From Lophius americanus (Eukaryota; Chordata; Actinopteri; Lophiiformes; Lophiidae): a stretch of 64,000 bases of DNA. A program made the translations under genes and the position numbers. Shown here piece by piece: positions 13,945-27,674 of the stretch; position 1 is the stretch's first letter, and each line of letters begins with the position of its first letter. Under the pieces are notes generated by a model. It did not search any database and had not been told where the DNA came from. It saw nothing but the letters and a program-made list of their open reading frames with translations. The stretch lies in NCBI GenBank assembly GCA_037951165.1, contig JBBDHG010000127.1, positions 391,001-455,000 on the forward strand, in the 5' to 3' direction.

Positions 13945-16900
13945 TTAGAGCCAATGAAACTAGACAAAGAGGCAACGCATAAAAGATTGTTAGACCCTGG
14001 TCAACAGCATTTCCAAGACATTAGGTGAAAAACACAGCCCTTACCTCTATTGAGTAACAAGAAAGGTACGAAAATACAGCAGTACCGGGAGTTCAACGGT
14101 TCACTGGAAAACAAGACGTAGTAAAGCAGCAAACTGTCTTTACCGCCCAGCCGGCAGATGTGGTGCGCTGTGAACGTCACATTAAGACCACATTGGTTGT
14201 TATTGCCACATATTCTACGTTTGACAGATCATGTTAAACTTTGTTCTTTACTTTCATAAACAGCTCACTCTACTTGGTATTTAGTACCTCTGCTCTAACT
14301 TATTTATCATGTCATAAAACATTGTTCACACCATCACTATCAATAAGAAAAGGGCTGTTGTTTATTTCCATAGAACTTGCACTGTTGTGGATTTAAAATC
14401 TTTATCTTACCTGTTCTTGCTTGTGCTACGTGTACCGCTACTATCCTCTTCACCAGCAGAGGTCTCTCCAAGTGTGCTGGACTTAATCGTTATTTGACAA
14501 AGTTTAAAAGCGACCAAACTTTTGTCCATTTTCCTTCCTTCTTATAGAATCCAAATCTAATCCACACTTAAGATGGAAGAGTAAGGGTTGCACGAGAGAT
14601 TTAGCGGTAAGTTAGCTACGTTTGACTGCATAGCGTGTTATCTTGTTAGCAAGCGTTGCGCTGACCGATGCGAACCTTTCTTTTTCATCCGTGCTGTTTG
14701 GATGCTACCAGACACAAACTACACTTTCTGCATTATGACTAACTATTGTTCAATGATGCATCGGGTAGCCACGGAAACTCAAACGCCCAGTAGCCACATC
14801 GAACAGTCACAGTGAGAGAAGAAGGCGCTGACGTCAGCCGATTTAGTTGAGGTCTTGCTAAAACTGTGCAAATGCCTGAGCCAGCTGACCAAAATCCAGA
14901 TTCAGACAGACAAATCATCTGATCTGGGCCATGTCTTGGTTTTGATAAACTTACATCTTTAATTTTCGAAACAATTTCTTATTTGTATTGATGAATCTTT
15001 ACATCTGAGTAGCTTCTCAAACACACCAACTTCATCAGGTACATCATCACAAACTTTGAAAACTATTGAAATTGTTTTTCAATTTCTGTAAATTCATTGG
15101 AAAATGATAGATTTAGAAAAAATGTAATATACACCCTTAAATAATAAAATAATAAAAATATATAATGTAATAGGAATAAAAAAGGCTGCTGCACGAATCC
15201 TGATTCGGATTGATGATTTATTTAATGTTGTGACAGGAGGACTTACAGTAGGGTACCCTATATAGTTGTATCTATAGAACTAAATTGCTATATCGCACTG
15301 AGGAAAGTCCAGTCCGGTCTATCCTGTACCGGTAATGACCTGCCAGTAACCTGCCCGAGGTCCGTTAACCTCTGCCCAGCGTTAACCATTCTAACACCTC
15401 CTCCCCTGCACAATCACCACAAGCAACATTTGGCACACATACTAGGGGTGGTTTCATGATTTTTTTATTTTGCAATCTATTTTTATAGTGCCACAGATTT
15501 TGGATCTTCATCTTTTCTGTCAGTGTAATGTGGTTATCTGGGGTTTTTGGAGATATTCAGGAACCAATACATTTTTTTACAGAAGTTCTTCAGTTGCTAC
15601 AATGCCAGTTTGATATAAAGTCATGTACAATGGAACGAATTAACGACTATATAGTGTAACCCGATGTAGAATGTGAGGCAGGGGTCCTCCAGGGCAGCAG
15701 CAGGCCGACTCGGATGATTTCTCGGTCGAGTGTGTCCGAGAACAGAACATAACCAGAGAGAGTGGCTGGGCGGACTGGGCCAGGCGGCTGAAGGAGGCTG
15801 GCAGACTGGAATTCATAGGCAAACTCGAGCACAAGAAAAAGATGTGAGTTTAAGGAATCAAAAACATAGAAATAGTTTAAGCATTGACCTGAATATGAAC
15901 TCTTCAGCTGCAAAAAGCGGTACAATCTGGCGAAGAGTGAAGGTGCACACCAGGGTTAAATGCTGTAGATTTTGATCGTAATGCAAGTCACGTGTAAGAC
16001 TGCCAGCCAGTGCCATCTAGATGATCCACGCCCTGACATGCCACGCACACGCAGACACACATATAAAAACACACATGAATGTAGGGGCACACACAGGTTC
16101 TCTCATCAATAGAGGCATTTTATCACATTACTGCAAATGGCTTTATCCACCTTTTTTATTCACATATTTTATTGAAATCTCAACGATCAATAATATTTAA
16201 AATGTGTGATCTCCTTTAACATAATAAAGTTTGAATTGTGTTATACCCAGTGGTGGAAATTATCACATTTTATGAAGGGAAATGTAGTTGGGTGAGGCAG
16301 GTGGGTTATGGAAGGGGAGACAAGATCTAAATTCCTTTTATTTCTTATTGATTTTACTTATAACTGTTTCTACATTAAAGGTTCTTACTCAAGTTACTTA
16401 GAATAACAAAGATTGTGCCGATCAGTTGTTAATATGTCTTTGACGCGATAAATGAAAAACCTGATGTCCCTATTTGAGACTACTCTACTACCACTCCCTG
16501 CTCAGCTGCTCTTACCGCTCCTCCTCAGACCTCCTCTCTGCAAAAGACAGAACATTTGAAATAATAGTTCATGTTTGAAAACTGCTGTTATGCGGCTCTT
16601 GTGATGAACTCTTCATATATTGAGAGTCTTATATAAATCATATTTGCCTTCTAATAAGAGAGGGCTGATCGTTCACCCTATCTCCTTTCCACTCTCGTCT
16701 CTTTTGCTTCTGGTCTGTCTGAAGACATGTATAAATAATATATAATAAAAACTGTCTCGGCTATTAATCTACCCTACCACTGACTTCTGCTGGAATTCTT
16801 ATAATGACAGGAAATAACATCAACCTAAATTCACATTTTTCACAAAAAAAGACCATTGACGCAACATTCATATTCCTTTCTTCTCCTTGAAAATAAGAGA

Positions 16901-17380
16901 CAATGAGGATAAAAATAAATTCTAGTAATATTGTATGCTACCAGTAGGTAACTGCTGGTAAGTTAAGTGAACCTTTCATATGATTTGAAATTTAGATTTT
17001 CCATGAAAATGATGTATGAATATTTGCCTTTCTTGGGTGGATGCTGCAGCGCTGTCTTCTCTTCTCTCCTCGTCACTTTTTGCTGCCTTCTTTCTTCTGC
17101 ACTGCTCTTCCTTGTTTTTAATACATTTATTTTACAAATGTTAGGGTTTTCATGCTCTATATTCAATTTAATAAGAATGTATCTGGAAGTTTTAAAATAA
17201 TATGATTGTAATTATTTGCTCCCACAGAATCCTTAATGCTTGAGACAGATATAGACATGGTGCAGTTATTGTTAAACATTTAATGGCACTACTCTTCTAA
17301 AAGTAGTATAATGCTTATCTACATATATATTCATTTGCTTGGCTTTTTTTTTATTTCAATGTGAATCTAAATGAATGTAA
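13945..17380. other. Gene-free sequence
   Basis: Unique-looking sequence without recognisable coding or repeat families; short frames at 14.6 and 15.7 kb have no known similarity. Confidence 0.6.
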
Positions 17381-18300
17381 AGTGCCCTCCACAATAATTG
17401 GTACCTTTTAAAAAAACAAGTAAAATCAGACACTTCATTGTTTACACCCATGAGGTTTGATTAAAAATCATTTACAAAAATCTTACCTTTTCCTCAAGAA
17501 ATAAAATTTTAAAAAAATTACAAAACTACATTCTTCACATTTTCTCTAAACCGTGTGCCACAATCATTGCCACACACAAATTAGGGTGCATTTGAGGTAT
17601 TGCTCTGCCACTTTTTACCACATTATCAGCTATGAGTGTCCTTCTGTAGTGTGTGATGAGGTCTGAGAGCCCATGGAGAAGATCTGAGAACATTCCTCCA
17701 AAAAGAAACTGTCCACCCCCTTCACATTCTGATGCAATGCTTGTGGACTATCCTCTGCAGCACATCTCAAAGATGTTCTGTTAATTGGGATAAACAGGGT
17801 AAAACCTTTATTTTGTGTCATCTGAACAATTCTTGGGTTGATTTGGAGATGTGCTTCAGATCATTGTCCTGCTGGAATGTCAAACCACGGTACACTTTCC
17901 TGGCAAAGGCTTCTACAAAGTAATATCTCCTGGTTTCTGATGGAATCCATGGAACCATGCATTTTAATAACATGTCCAGGGCCTTTGGAAGGAGAAAAGC
18001 CCCACAGCATTAGAGATCAACCCACAGACAGTGGGTGCGATGGGTTTTTCTCTATGGCTTTCTCTGTTGCTTACCCATTTTCACCAGAAAGTTCTATTTT
18101 GGTCTCATCTGACTTATGACCCTGTTCCATTGAAAGTCCCAGTGGTGTTGCAAACTGTGGTTTCTTTACTTTGTGGATGACAGCAGAGACTTTTTTTTTC
18201 TTGCTGCTCTTACAAACAGCTTGTGTTGGAGTAAGTGCCGTCTGATGGTGGTTAGTCAGACTTTTTTAACACAATGATTCAACTTTTGTCAACAACCCAC
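17381..18300 (-). mobile_element. Degenerate Tc1/mariner-like element A
   Basis: The left edge carries agtgccctccacaataattg, which resembles a Tc1-type terminal repeat. On the minus strand 17,845-17,877 reads FQQDNDLKHIS, the motif around the second catalytic aspartate of Tc1 transposases (FQQDNDPKHTS). The frame is broken by stops and indels and no matching right terminus was found, so the copy is truncated or interrupted by element B. It is not active. Confidence 0.7.
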
Positions 18301-18309
18301 CTTTGAATC

Positions 18310-18905
18310 CTTTCCTTCATTTTGTGCGGACTTCAGGCTGCTTGCAGTCCTCCAAGTTCAGAGGTGGGGACCTCCGTGGATTGAACTTCTTTGTCCATCA
18401 CAGATTCTCGATCGGATTGAGGTCTGGGGAATTTGGAGGTCAAGTCAAAACCTTGAAAATGTCGTGTTCTTAAAGTCATTCCTGAACCATTTTTGCAATG
18501 AGGCAGAGAAGATTGTCCTGATGAAGGAGGCCATTGGCATTAGGGAATGCTGTTTCAATGAAGGGGTGTAGGTGGTACATATCAAATTAAATCCACATGA
18601 ATGATAGGACACAAAGTTTCCCAGCAGAACATTGCCCAAAGCATGACACTCGCACTTCCGTCTCTCCCACCTCTTCCCATGGTGCATCCTGGATCCTTCA
18701 CTTCCAGGTAAGAGCCACACACATATCTGCATGTAAAGGAAATGTGGTTCATCAGACTAGGCCATCTTCTTCCATTGCTCCTTGGTCAACATTTGATGCT
18801 GATTTACCCATTGTAAGATCTTTTGAGCACACCAACCAGTCTGTGGCAGCGCAGCTGCATAAGAAGCAATCATGATGCACTAAGTGTTCTGACACCTTTT
18901 CAATG
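18310..18905 (-). mobile_element. Degenerate Tc1/mariner-like element B
   Basis: The minus strand at 18,401-18,439 reads PPNSPDLNPIENL, the conserved motif around the third catalytic acid of Tc1-like transposases. It is preceded by a stop where W is expected. Upstream, 18,512-18,523 encodes HQDN (second catalytic Asp), about 35 residues earlier, as in DD34E enzymes. The order of motifs shows this is a separate copy from element A, lying head to tail with it. Stops and frameshifts make it a fossil. Confidence 0.75.
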
Positions 18906-18924
18906 ATTTATGCCATACAAGTAC

Positions 18925-19130
18925 ACGTCATACAGAATACATAATTGTGAAATAAATCTTCTGCATTTGACCCATCTCAGAGGAACAGTGGGGAGCCTGG
19001 GGAGGAAATTGGGGCTGAGGGTCTGGGGCTTAAGGCCCCCAAGACATATAGACTGCAGGGGCAGTTGGCCATCAAACCACCCCAACCTTCTGATTGGGGG
19101 ACAACCTCTCCATCTCCTTAATTACACCCT
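18925..19130. repeat. Teleost interspersed repeat fragment
   Basis: The sequence ttctgcatttgacccatctc, then ggaacagtggggagcc and the acaacctctccatctcctta end, matches a common fish repeat I recall, often reported as SINE-like. It directly follows Tc1-like element B. Confidence 0.55.
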
Positions 19131-22100
19131 CCTAACCCCATGTGTTTAGGTTACTACCAAAATGGCCTCAGACTCCAGAGGGTTATAGCATTTCTTGAAA
19201 ACTTCCTTCCTAACTTACCAGCGGTTGCTAGTGATGACAAGGCTGAATGACATAAATTGGTACTGGCTCCAGCATGAAGCATGCGGGGTCAGGTCTCCCC
19301 ATTAGTTTTATTGACTGCAAGAGGACTTGTAATATATTCTTTCATTCATTCATTCCCCTGACATAAAAACAATGGGTGATATAGTTGATATAGTTGTGTT
19401 TTAACAACTTAAACATAAGGGGTTGTGCGTTTTTACATTTTGGGTTTTCCACAAATTCCATTTGTTATTTTTCTGGTCAGTCTTAATCTTTGTCTCCTTG
19501 TCCAGGGTGAATCAAGCAAACTATACATCATAGTTTCACCCAGTTTCACACAAAAATTATCCATGAAATGTAGTTGGGCCCTTTGGTATATATTTTTTCC
19601 TGCAAATTTTATTTTTTTTGAGTTTTCCATAAACTTACAGTATATTTAAGGTGACTCTGGTTCATCTTTTTCTCGAAAGCACATATCTAAAAAAATAAAA
19701 TAAAATGCCTTCCTCTAAGCTCGCCACAGAACTGCAGGATGCTGAAGCATTTGAAGCCCAATTTTTAGAGGGTGTGAGGGGGATTTCTGATCTTCAGATG
19801 TCTCTTGTTGTATTTTCTTTACTGAAGAGGCTTTAAAATGTTGTAAAACCTATTAAATAATTTCCCCTACCAAAAATTACAAGAAATATATAGTCAAAAC
19901 CTGACCAGAAATGCCACTTCCCACTTGGAAGGAGTTTTGCATTCAAACTCATTTCCATCACTGGTTTTAACTGTCATATATTATTTAAGGAATCATTGGC
20001 CAAATTGATTTAGGTACAGGTTCAGTATTATATTGAGGCATTTGACGCAGCCGGTATTGGTATCGTATTTGATGGTAAGGTCAAAAAAGGAAAAAAAACA
20101 ATTAATGATGGCTATCATGGAGTGAAACATAAAGTTAACCTGATAATTTATGGACGGCCCCTAACTCACTGACAGGAAGGGGGAGATTGTGAAACTAATT
20201 TCTAGTTTCCCCCACTTTTCCTCCATAAAGTGAACCTGTTGAAATGTCCTCTTTGTCCACAGCAGCTTGGTAAAACAATCAACTGTAGAGTCGATTCGTG
20301 TGGTTGTTAACTCAGGCGGACATACTGCTCTTGCTTTTATAGGTGGCAAAAGCTACTAATCCTTCAGTCCAATATTTACTTAGTCCAAGATATGCTTTCC
20401 TGGACCCTTGCTATGCATCTCCCCTGGTCAGTGCCTGTACATTCTTGGTCCTTGATGCATTCTTGGCTCTGGAAACAACTTTTAGTGCCCCACAAGGGCT
20501 GAGTGAGAATTGACAGTGTGTGCTGGAGTGAGAGCGAGTGGTAGGGGGCCTGTTTTAGTTCCACTGTGTTTGTAAGGTCACTCAGAGTACATCTGTATGG
20601 AGTGGGAACTCACTCGCTTTCACTGTCACAACCACTCACAACAGCAATCTGTAATGCTGTTATGTGGAGCACTGTGTCCCTTTGTCCCTTGCACACTCAC
20701 ACACACATGCAATCACACACCCATACATGTTTAACAGCACATGCCTGCGCACATACCTGTGCGCGTGCATGTGCACGCTTGCACGGTGTCAACGTTCACA
20801 CTCCAACAAAACCACCAACACAAACTCACACATTAACATACAGCTAGGCTCTAATTGCACAAGCATGTGTTTCTGATGAAAAAGTTGTTTGAGGGTTTTA
20901 TTCCGCTCGACTGTCAAACAATTCACCCGTGTTTTGAAATATAATTGTGGGGACCGTAAGAGTTTCGAAACCAAACCAAAACATTGCTGCGATCCTGCTT
21001 TCTAATGTTTCTAATTTGTTAAAATATGCTGAGTGAATGACAAAAGTAGAAGTCTGACCTGCCAAGAAAAACATATCAGAGGCAAGGCCATGTGGAAATA
21101 CAGAGTCTCTTTTAGAAACATGATCAATGTAACCTTTGTTACAGGAAGGAGAGGGAGAGGAGATGGGGAAGGAATGTGGGAGGCAGGACAACATACAAAG
21201 ACAGTAGGTTCGTGTTTGTGTACATGTTTATTTATCTCTATATCCACAGTGCAGACTGTAAAAACAAGCTCCAGAATTGGAGTGGACAGTTCGATTCCGC
21301 TGATGTATGCTGATGTAAATGCATTGTTTTTGTGAACCCGATTAGCAAATATGTTCGAGAGAGGAAGAGGAGAAGGATTTAATCATTTACAGATGGGAAG
21401 TATATATTATACTTCTCATTTATAGTCAGTCTCTCTTAGTCTGAGCTGAAGAGGATGTGCCCCCACACACCCCCAACCCACACACTTATAGCCCAAAACT
21501 AACATACAGCTCGGTCTGAGGAGTGTGTATCAATGCCTATGTGCGTATGTGTGTGTGTGTGTGTGTGTGTTTGTGTGTGTGTCGGTGTGTGTGTGTGCTT
21601 GCGTGTGTGTGTGTGTGTGTGTGTGTGAGTGAGTGTGAGTGAGTGAGTGAGTGTGAAGGAGAACAAAATTCATATAGTTGCGGAGCATCCCTTTTTTTCT
21701 CCCCCTGCTGCTCTCTGCTTCTTTTTTTCCACTGTCTCCCTTTTCCTCCTCACATATCTATTTCTCCGAAAAATAACATGCAAACCCTTCTGTGAAAGGA
21801 TTCATGGTTTATTAAAACAGAGGTTCTTTTCCTGTTTCAACAAGGACAAGAAAAAAATAAATACCATCGTTTGTTTGCTCTCCATCTAACTTGAGCCTCT
21901 CTCTCTCTCCCTCTATCTGTTTTAATTTTTCTCGATCATCCTGGTCAATCTCTTCACTTTGTTTTAAACGTATAATCTGACATTAAGTCTACTCCTTGTT
22001 TCCAGTTTTCTTTCACAGCCTTGACACCAATCAGCCACACAGCCCATTAAATCAAAGTGTGTGACCCCTGAATGGGTCCCACTAGTTTGTGTGAGTGTGT

Positions 22101-22689
22101 GTTTCGGGGAGGGCGGACTAGGATAACTCAGGGTAATGTATTGTCCTGGACGTACACCCTGACAGTTCCCCCTGCCGGTGCCTGGTCATTCATTATTACT
22201 AATTTGACATGTTTACGGACCCCCCTCCTAACATTACATACTTAAGGCAATCGACTGACCTTAAATGGAAACACCTACAGCCGCACGGCATGTCAATACC
22301 AGATGAGGATGTTTGTGTATGTGTGTGTGCGCACTCTTATGTGCGTATGTACCTGTGAAGCAGTGCATCAATACTGAGTTACTGGATAATCTCAAAGCGC
22401 AGGTGAGTTATGGTTGCGGAGAAGGTTTCCACTATGTGTTTGTTACGCGGCTAAGAGATGAACAAGCCAGAATAATGTAGGAGGAGAATGTGTGTGTTCA
22501 TGGGAGATGGGGTGGGGGCGGGGGGTTACTGACAGGAAACAGAGAGATCAGCCCTGTAAGAGCCAATATCTGTTTTGATTTCAATCATGGACTGTCTCCT
22601 TCCCTAATTTGTGTTTTTACATATTCAGCACTTAAATACAGTGTTTTGTCATTAAATGGCCAATCTTGCATTGTCGCTCACTGATACAC
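19131..22689. other. Gene-free sequence
   Basis: CA/GT-rich patches at 20.7 and 21.55 kb; otherwise unrecognised DNA with no supported gene. Confidence 0.6.
21541..21655. repeat. (GT)n/(GTGA)n compound microsatellite
   Basis: GT run with several interruptions passing into GAGT repeats. Confidence 0.93.
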
Positions 22690-23235
22690 AACATTAATCA
22701 CCAATTAGCTTGTCCTGCAGCCGGCCACCTCTCTCATTAGAATATGATAGAATATAATGGTACTTAATGATGCTTAGGAAACATAATTAAATGACTGAGC
22801 TGTAGAACATGTGGAGGAACCACGGTGCATCAATCAAAGATGACCCTGTCAATCCAGCGCTCTTCAAGAGCACGCCGAGAGAGTAAAAACAGGGGTGTGT
22901 GCGTACACCGAAACCACTGGCCTCTATCATGACCTCATTAGGGAGAAATGAAGGGTGGAAGTGTCCCCATCACAAGACACCACTGAGGCTTCAAAGTGTG
23001 AATGACATTAATATGTGACTGTCTCTGTGTCTGTATGGAAGTCAGTCGATCTATCTGGCTGCACTGGAACAGATTAGGGAAAAAAAAAGGGCCATTTCTC
23101 TGAGGTACCTGCTTCCCGCTCTAATTATTATGTGAATAAATTGAATAAATAATCTATATATTATTTATGAATTTGCTTTTATCATTAATCAACATTACAT
23201 CATTACAAAAAGCCTGTGTAATGTGCTTGCTGCAG
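22690..23235. promoter_or_regulatory. Candidate regulatory stretch downstream of ebf1
   Basis: Two A/T-rich, repeat-free patches (22,720-22,860 and 23,100-23,235) with multiple ATTA/TAAT cores, for example CTCTAATTATTATG and CATTAATCAACATTAC. No coding potential; function unknown. Confidence 0.22.
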
Positions 23236-25039
23236 TCGCCACTGTACTGTCAGAAGGGAGGATGGAGAGAAAAGTGTGTGTATATGGATGTTTTATTTTT
23301 TTAATGTGTGTGTGTTTGAAGAAAGGGGGGTGGGGGGGGCAGGCAAATAGCTTATCTTTCGGGGGGGGGGTTTGTTGTCATTTTAGTAGAACAATAAAGA
23401 TAAGTGTTCTACATGCTTGCTTAACACACATAGTTCGCCGGCCTCCTCTCTGCGGCAGTGGTGAAATCTCTCTCTCTATTGCTATCTCTCTAACATCCAT
23501 TACATACCCCAGCCCCTCACCTCCCTACTCATTAGGCCAACGCACAGTGAATTAGCAGCAGCAATTACAGGGAAAATAAAGCATAGGCCCGGCCGGGCTC
23601 CTTCTGACAGGTACCACACAGATCATAGACAGACACCCACAGTCATAGGGATAATTACTGTGGGAAACGACCACACACCCTCCAAAGCAAGAGTGCAAAC
23701 CTGAATGTGAGTGCACACTCACTCTAAGTCTGTACTCTAATATGCCCTGTCTTAGCGGGAAGAAGCATGATGATATATTCCGAGGTTTGCACAGATATCA
23801 TTGTCGGGACGTAACACTGACTGCCGTTCATTTTGGACTGTGGATAAAGTCTAACCAAGACCTCAGAAATGACGTTTTGTGTTATTATGACCAGCCTTTG
23901 GTCTCCACGAGGAATCCTGGTCCATAGACGATTTGTGCTAATAGTAGAGAAGGTAAAAAGAAATGTGAACTCCTCTCTCACGTTCACCACATGCACATTA
24001 AGTATGACCAGGAATGGAGCTTGCTTCCCATTGCTTCTCTTCATTTTTTTATGATGTCCATTGTGACTATTTTCCAACATCGAATGTTATTAATATTCAT
24101 TCCTCCTCTCCTTGTCTTTGGCTCACTGTCTAGGTCTGCCTCCATTCTGAATACCCCTCTCTTCCTACACTACCATCCTCGATCCTTTCCATTTCTTTCC
24201 TCTCCTTTTCTTCATCCGGGATCCCCAAGGGGACTCCTGTTTTTCTTTCAAATACGCCTCTCCGCTCTACCTCCCTTCATGTGTCCGTGCAGGGAGGAGA
24301 ATGCGAAAGAGGAGGAGGAGAGCGAGATGTTGAGGAATATGTGCATTAATATATTTCATTAGGGTACTAGTTGCACAGAAGCTCCTGAACAGCACCTCTC
24401 TTGATGTGTGAAGGCTCTGCCATCGGTATCCTGAGGAATAGTTCTCCAAGAATAGCGTCTTTTAATGTTATGTCTCTGGAGGGCTTGAGGTCTGCTGGCT
24501 CAACACTGCCCTCAGCCTCCCACTGCTATTGTCCTCCTCCCACACTGTCCAGTCTATCTGGGGCCAGAAAAGCTGCTGGAAATAAAGAGCAAAATGGGTT
24601 CACCTTTTGTCTGCATGTATTTATGATTTATGAGTGAGTTTGAATGTGTGTGTGCACTGCAAGCCACATTTGGGGAACCGGAATCCCTGGAGCCGCTGGT
24701 GCAACATTGGAGCAGTGCTCAGCTCACTCATCAAAATTCACTCTCATTTTCCCCAGCGCTGACTGTGAACCTCCATAGTTCAATATCCCACCTCTTACTC
24801 CTAAATCGTGCACACTACGAGCCACTTTGCTGTTTGTCAGCAAACTACCAACTCTGTTATTAGATGATTGGTCGAATAAAAGCCTGTGCAGTTAGAAACT
24901 AAGGGCAATTAGGGCGGCAAACACACACAAACACACACAAGCACATATTGAGTCCTTATTTCATCAGTACTTCCAGGTCGTCTGTTGCCCCCCCCCCCCC
25001 CCCCGGTGTTGCGGAAGCCTCCAGTTACCATTGAGACCC
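23236..25039. other. Gene-free sequence downstream of ebf1
   Basis: Contains G-rich tracts near 23.32-23.37 kb and a perfect 12-base palindrome tccccaagggga at 24.22 kb, which resembles but does not match the EBF consensus. No gene seen. Confidence 0.6.
24988..25004. repeat. Poly-C homopolymer
   Basis: Seventeen consecutive C residues on the + strand, unusual for length and prone to sequencing error. Confidence 0.9.
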
Positions 25040-25345
25040 TGGAACACTTTGAGGTCAGCAGAATCCTGGGATCCGCTATTTTCCCAAGCTAATCCAATCG
25101 CAGCCCCCTAAATTAGATATGCAAAAAATAAAAAAGAAATTAATTTTCTGCTGATGACCGGGTATGCAAATGATGACTCAATTATGGTGGGCTGGTGCGT
25201 TCGCAATTAATAACCTTGGAATCATCATTAACTAATATGTTTAGGAGGAAACTTGTCAGGCTAACCATGTTCACTATGTCATCAGTAATGCATTAATGAA
25301 TTAGATTCATTAGAGAAAGGAGCCTAACGGGGGAGGGGATGTAGG
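25040..25345. promoter_or_regulatory. Candidate conserved element with octamer and AP-1 motifs
   Basis: This complex A/T-rich block downstream of ebf1 contains a perfect octamer ATGCAAAT (25,164-25,171) directly followed by TGACTCA (25,174-25,180), plus several TAAT/ATTA cores. It is free of repeats and has the texture of vertebrate conserved non-coding enhancers. The motifs are read directly; enhancer function is inferred. Confidence 0.35.
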
Positions 25346-25559
25346 CCTGTTTCTGACCTGTGGAATTAGTCTTAGCTAGTTTCCCACTATTCTTCGTCAA
25401 ATGCATGTCAGCGATTTGGGGATAATATTTCAAGTCAAATACATATAGAGAAGGTGTAACAGACAATAAAGTATCTTGACTGTTGAGTGCATGAATGTTA
25501 TGTTACGGCGATCTCGTCTTGGAATGTTTAAAAATAACAAACTGACAACCGACAAAGTC

Positions 25560-26187
25560 ACAGACAAGAGGTAACTTTAATTCAACATTGTGAGAGTCCA
25601 AAAGTTATCTTACAGCTCAGTTTTCATCAAAATCAATAACAATCTATACAGTAGAATTTTTTTCTTCCCTTATATCATAGACCTGTTCAGTGTATTTGCA
25701 GTCAAAGACAAAACACAGGAAAAAAATAGACACCAGCTATTTGGTTTGCATCTTGTTTTTTTTTTGTTTGTTACCTAAATACAAAAATTTTTCACCCATT
25801 AGCAATATTCTTAATCAGGATGAGACCTTGCTTACAAAGACGCCATTGTATGACAACAGACCTCTGTAGTTCATTTGAAACAGATATGGTGAGGGCCCTC
25901 CAGCCCCAGCCCGACCAGCACAAGCACCCAAGTGCCTGAAAAAACTCGTCTGTCAACAGGCGCCTCTGATAAAATGGTCCTTTCTACCTACTTGACAAAA
26001 CCAGGCTCTAGAAAAGAAAAGCAGAAAGAAAAGCCCTATTCTTTGTCCAGCAACAGCTTGAAGTCACACCGCACACACAAAGAAAAGACTACAGAAATGG
26101 CTGAGGGGCAAAGTAGCTCCCTTTCATTCTTCCTCACTTGTAATTGTTCTGTTTAGCTTGTAAAGGAGTTATATTGTCAAAGGGCTA

Positions 26188-26270
<83 letters not shown>

Positions 26271-27674
26271 AGGGGATCGGATACTAGAGTCAGACCGACA
26301 ACTACAGAGAGTGAGATTAAAATTGTGCTGTGACAGTGTGTGTCATCACTGTACGCCCCTTTGTACTACAATTAACACCGGATCTCTGTTGCAATCCTGC
26401 GGTTAATGAGAAATATCACTGTCATGCAGTTGAAATCATCCAATCAATTTGAAAAAGCTACATAATTGCTCCAACAAAAAAAGACATGGAGCGTTTCTGT
26501 GAACACTAAAGTGCAATGAGCACAGCTGAGACAGGTTTCTCAGCGCGGCTGTCCCGCAAAGCATGCCATTGCTGTGGTATTATAGAACATCGGGTTGTGT
26601 GTGATTCTTGAATTATGGCTCTTTGTATTCTAGTCTGGCTTCACCACCAAACAGAGTGGGTTTGTGCTTTGTCCCCCATGTTCCCATGAATTCCTCTGTG
26701 GCAATAGACAATTGTGGTGAGGGTAGAAAATTGTACATGTGATTGAATGGAGAATGGGTTTGCATTGTTAAGGCATCTAGACTGCTGGTAAAGATTACAG
26801 TTACTGAAAAAATATATAGATACAGTATGTAAGCAGGCAGAAATAACAAAAGAAATGAAAGAACTGAGGGGAAAAAAGAGGAGGAACTCAAGGAAAGAAA
26901 AACACAGAGCAATTTCTTAGTTCTCTTGGCTTCAACACACAAAATAAAAAAAAGTGTCACTCAAGAGAAGAGTCCATGCATATTATCAGTTCAAGAACAG
27001 CATCAATTTGAAAGCCTTAGAGTTCAAACAAAAAAAGATATAGATTTACAGTATATATTAATGTGTGTATATATTCTTAAAAAAATCTACTCCAACCAAA
27101 TACTCTGAATAAGATGCTACTTTTTTTGCCATACAATAAACATTTCCATATGGAAAAAAAAAAAGTTTTTTTTTTTAATTAACTTACCAATAATACAAAA
27201 ATAGACAATGACTTGTTTTTGAATCGACAAATAAAATAATGGTAAACAAACGCAAAACAATCGAACACAAAAAAAAGATTAAAAAAACACAAAGAAATGT
27301 CACATTTAAATAGTGAAACGACAGTAAATAATGAGAGAAAACACCGTGACATGTTCACTTACTGTATTAAACTTATGCAACACAACTAAACGAGGGTGAG
27401 TGGCAACGTACAAATACAAGGGAAAAATACATTATTTATAGGATATTTTACAGGAATCCCTTTTTTGAATCCAAATCCATGTTCCTCGTGTTTATCAGAA
27501 GAGATATTGACAACACACAGTAAATCTATCCTCTGTACTGAGAAGCTGCCTTAAGACATTTAATGTTTACATTTCAACTAGAGCTATAGCAACAAAAAAA
27601 AGAAAAAGAAATGTCAAAAAAAAAAACTCAAAATTTTTTTTTTATATACAAAAATATATCACATATATCACGCA
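25560..27674 (-). other. Possible distal 3' UTR extension or early downstream spacer
   Basis: The stretch contains many A and T homopolymer runs (for example 27,120-27,180 and 27,590-27,650), a (GA)n block at 26.2 kb and no coding signal. It could be distal 3' UTR of ebf1, since vertebrate EBF1 messages have long 3' UTRs, or plain intergenic DNA. An ATTAAA on the minus strand near 25,571-25,576, followed by a tct/tgtgac-rich stretch, is the best distal polyadenylation candidate. Confidence 0.3.
26191..26269. repeat. (GA)n microsatellite, uninterrupted
   Basis: 79 bases of perfect GA repeat; possibly inside the distal 3' UTR of ebf1 (CU repeat in RNA). Confidence 0.95.

Noticed and set aside
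24218..24232. Palindrome tccccaagggga as an EBF binding site
   Set aside because: Spacing and outer bases differ from the TCCCNNGGGA consensus; a single short palindrome is not enough to claim autoregulation.
26191..26269. Repeat arrays considered as CRISPR
   Set aside because: All tandem arrays here are pure di- to hexanucleotide microsatellites without repeat-spacer structure, in a vertebrate genome.
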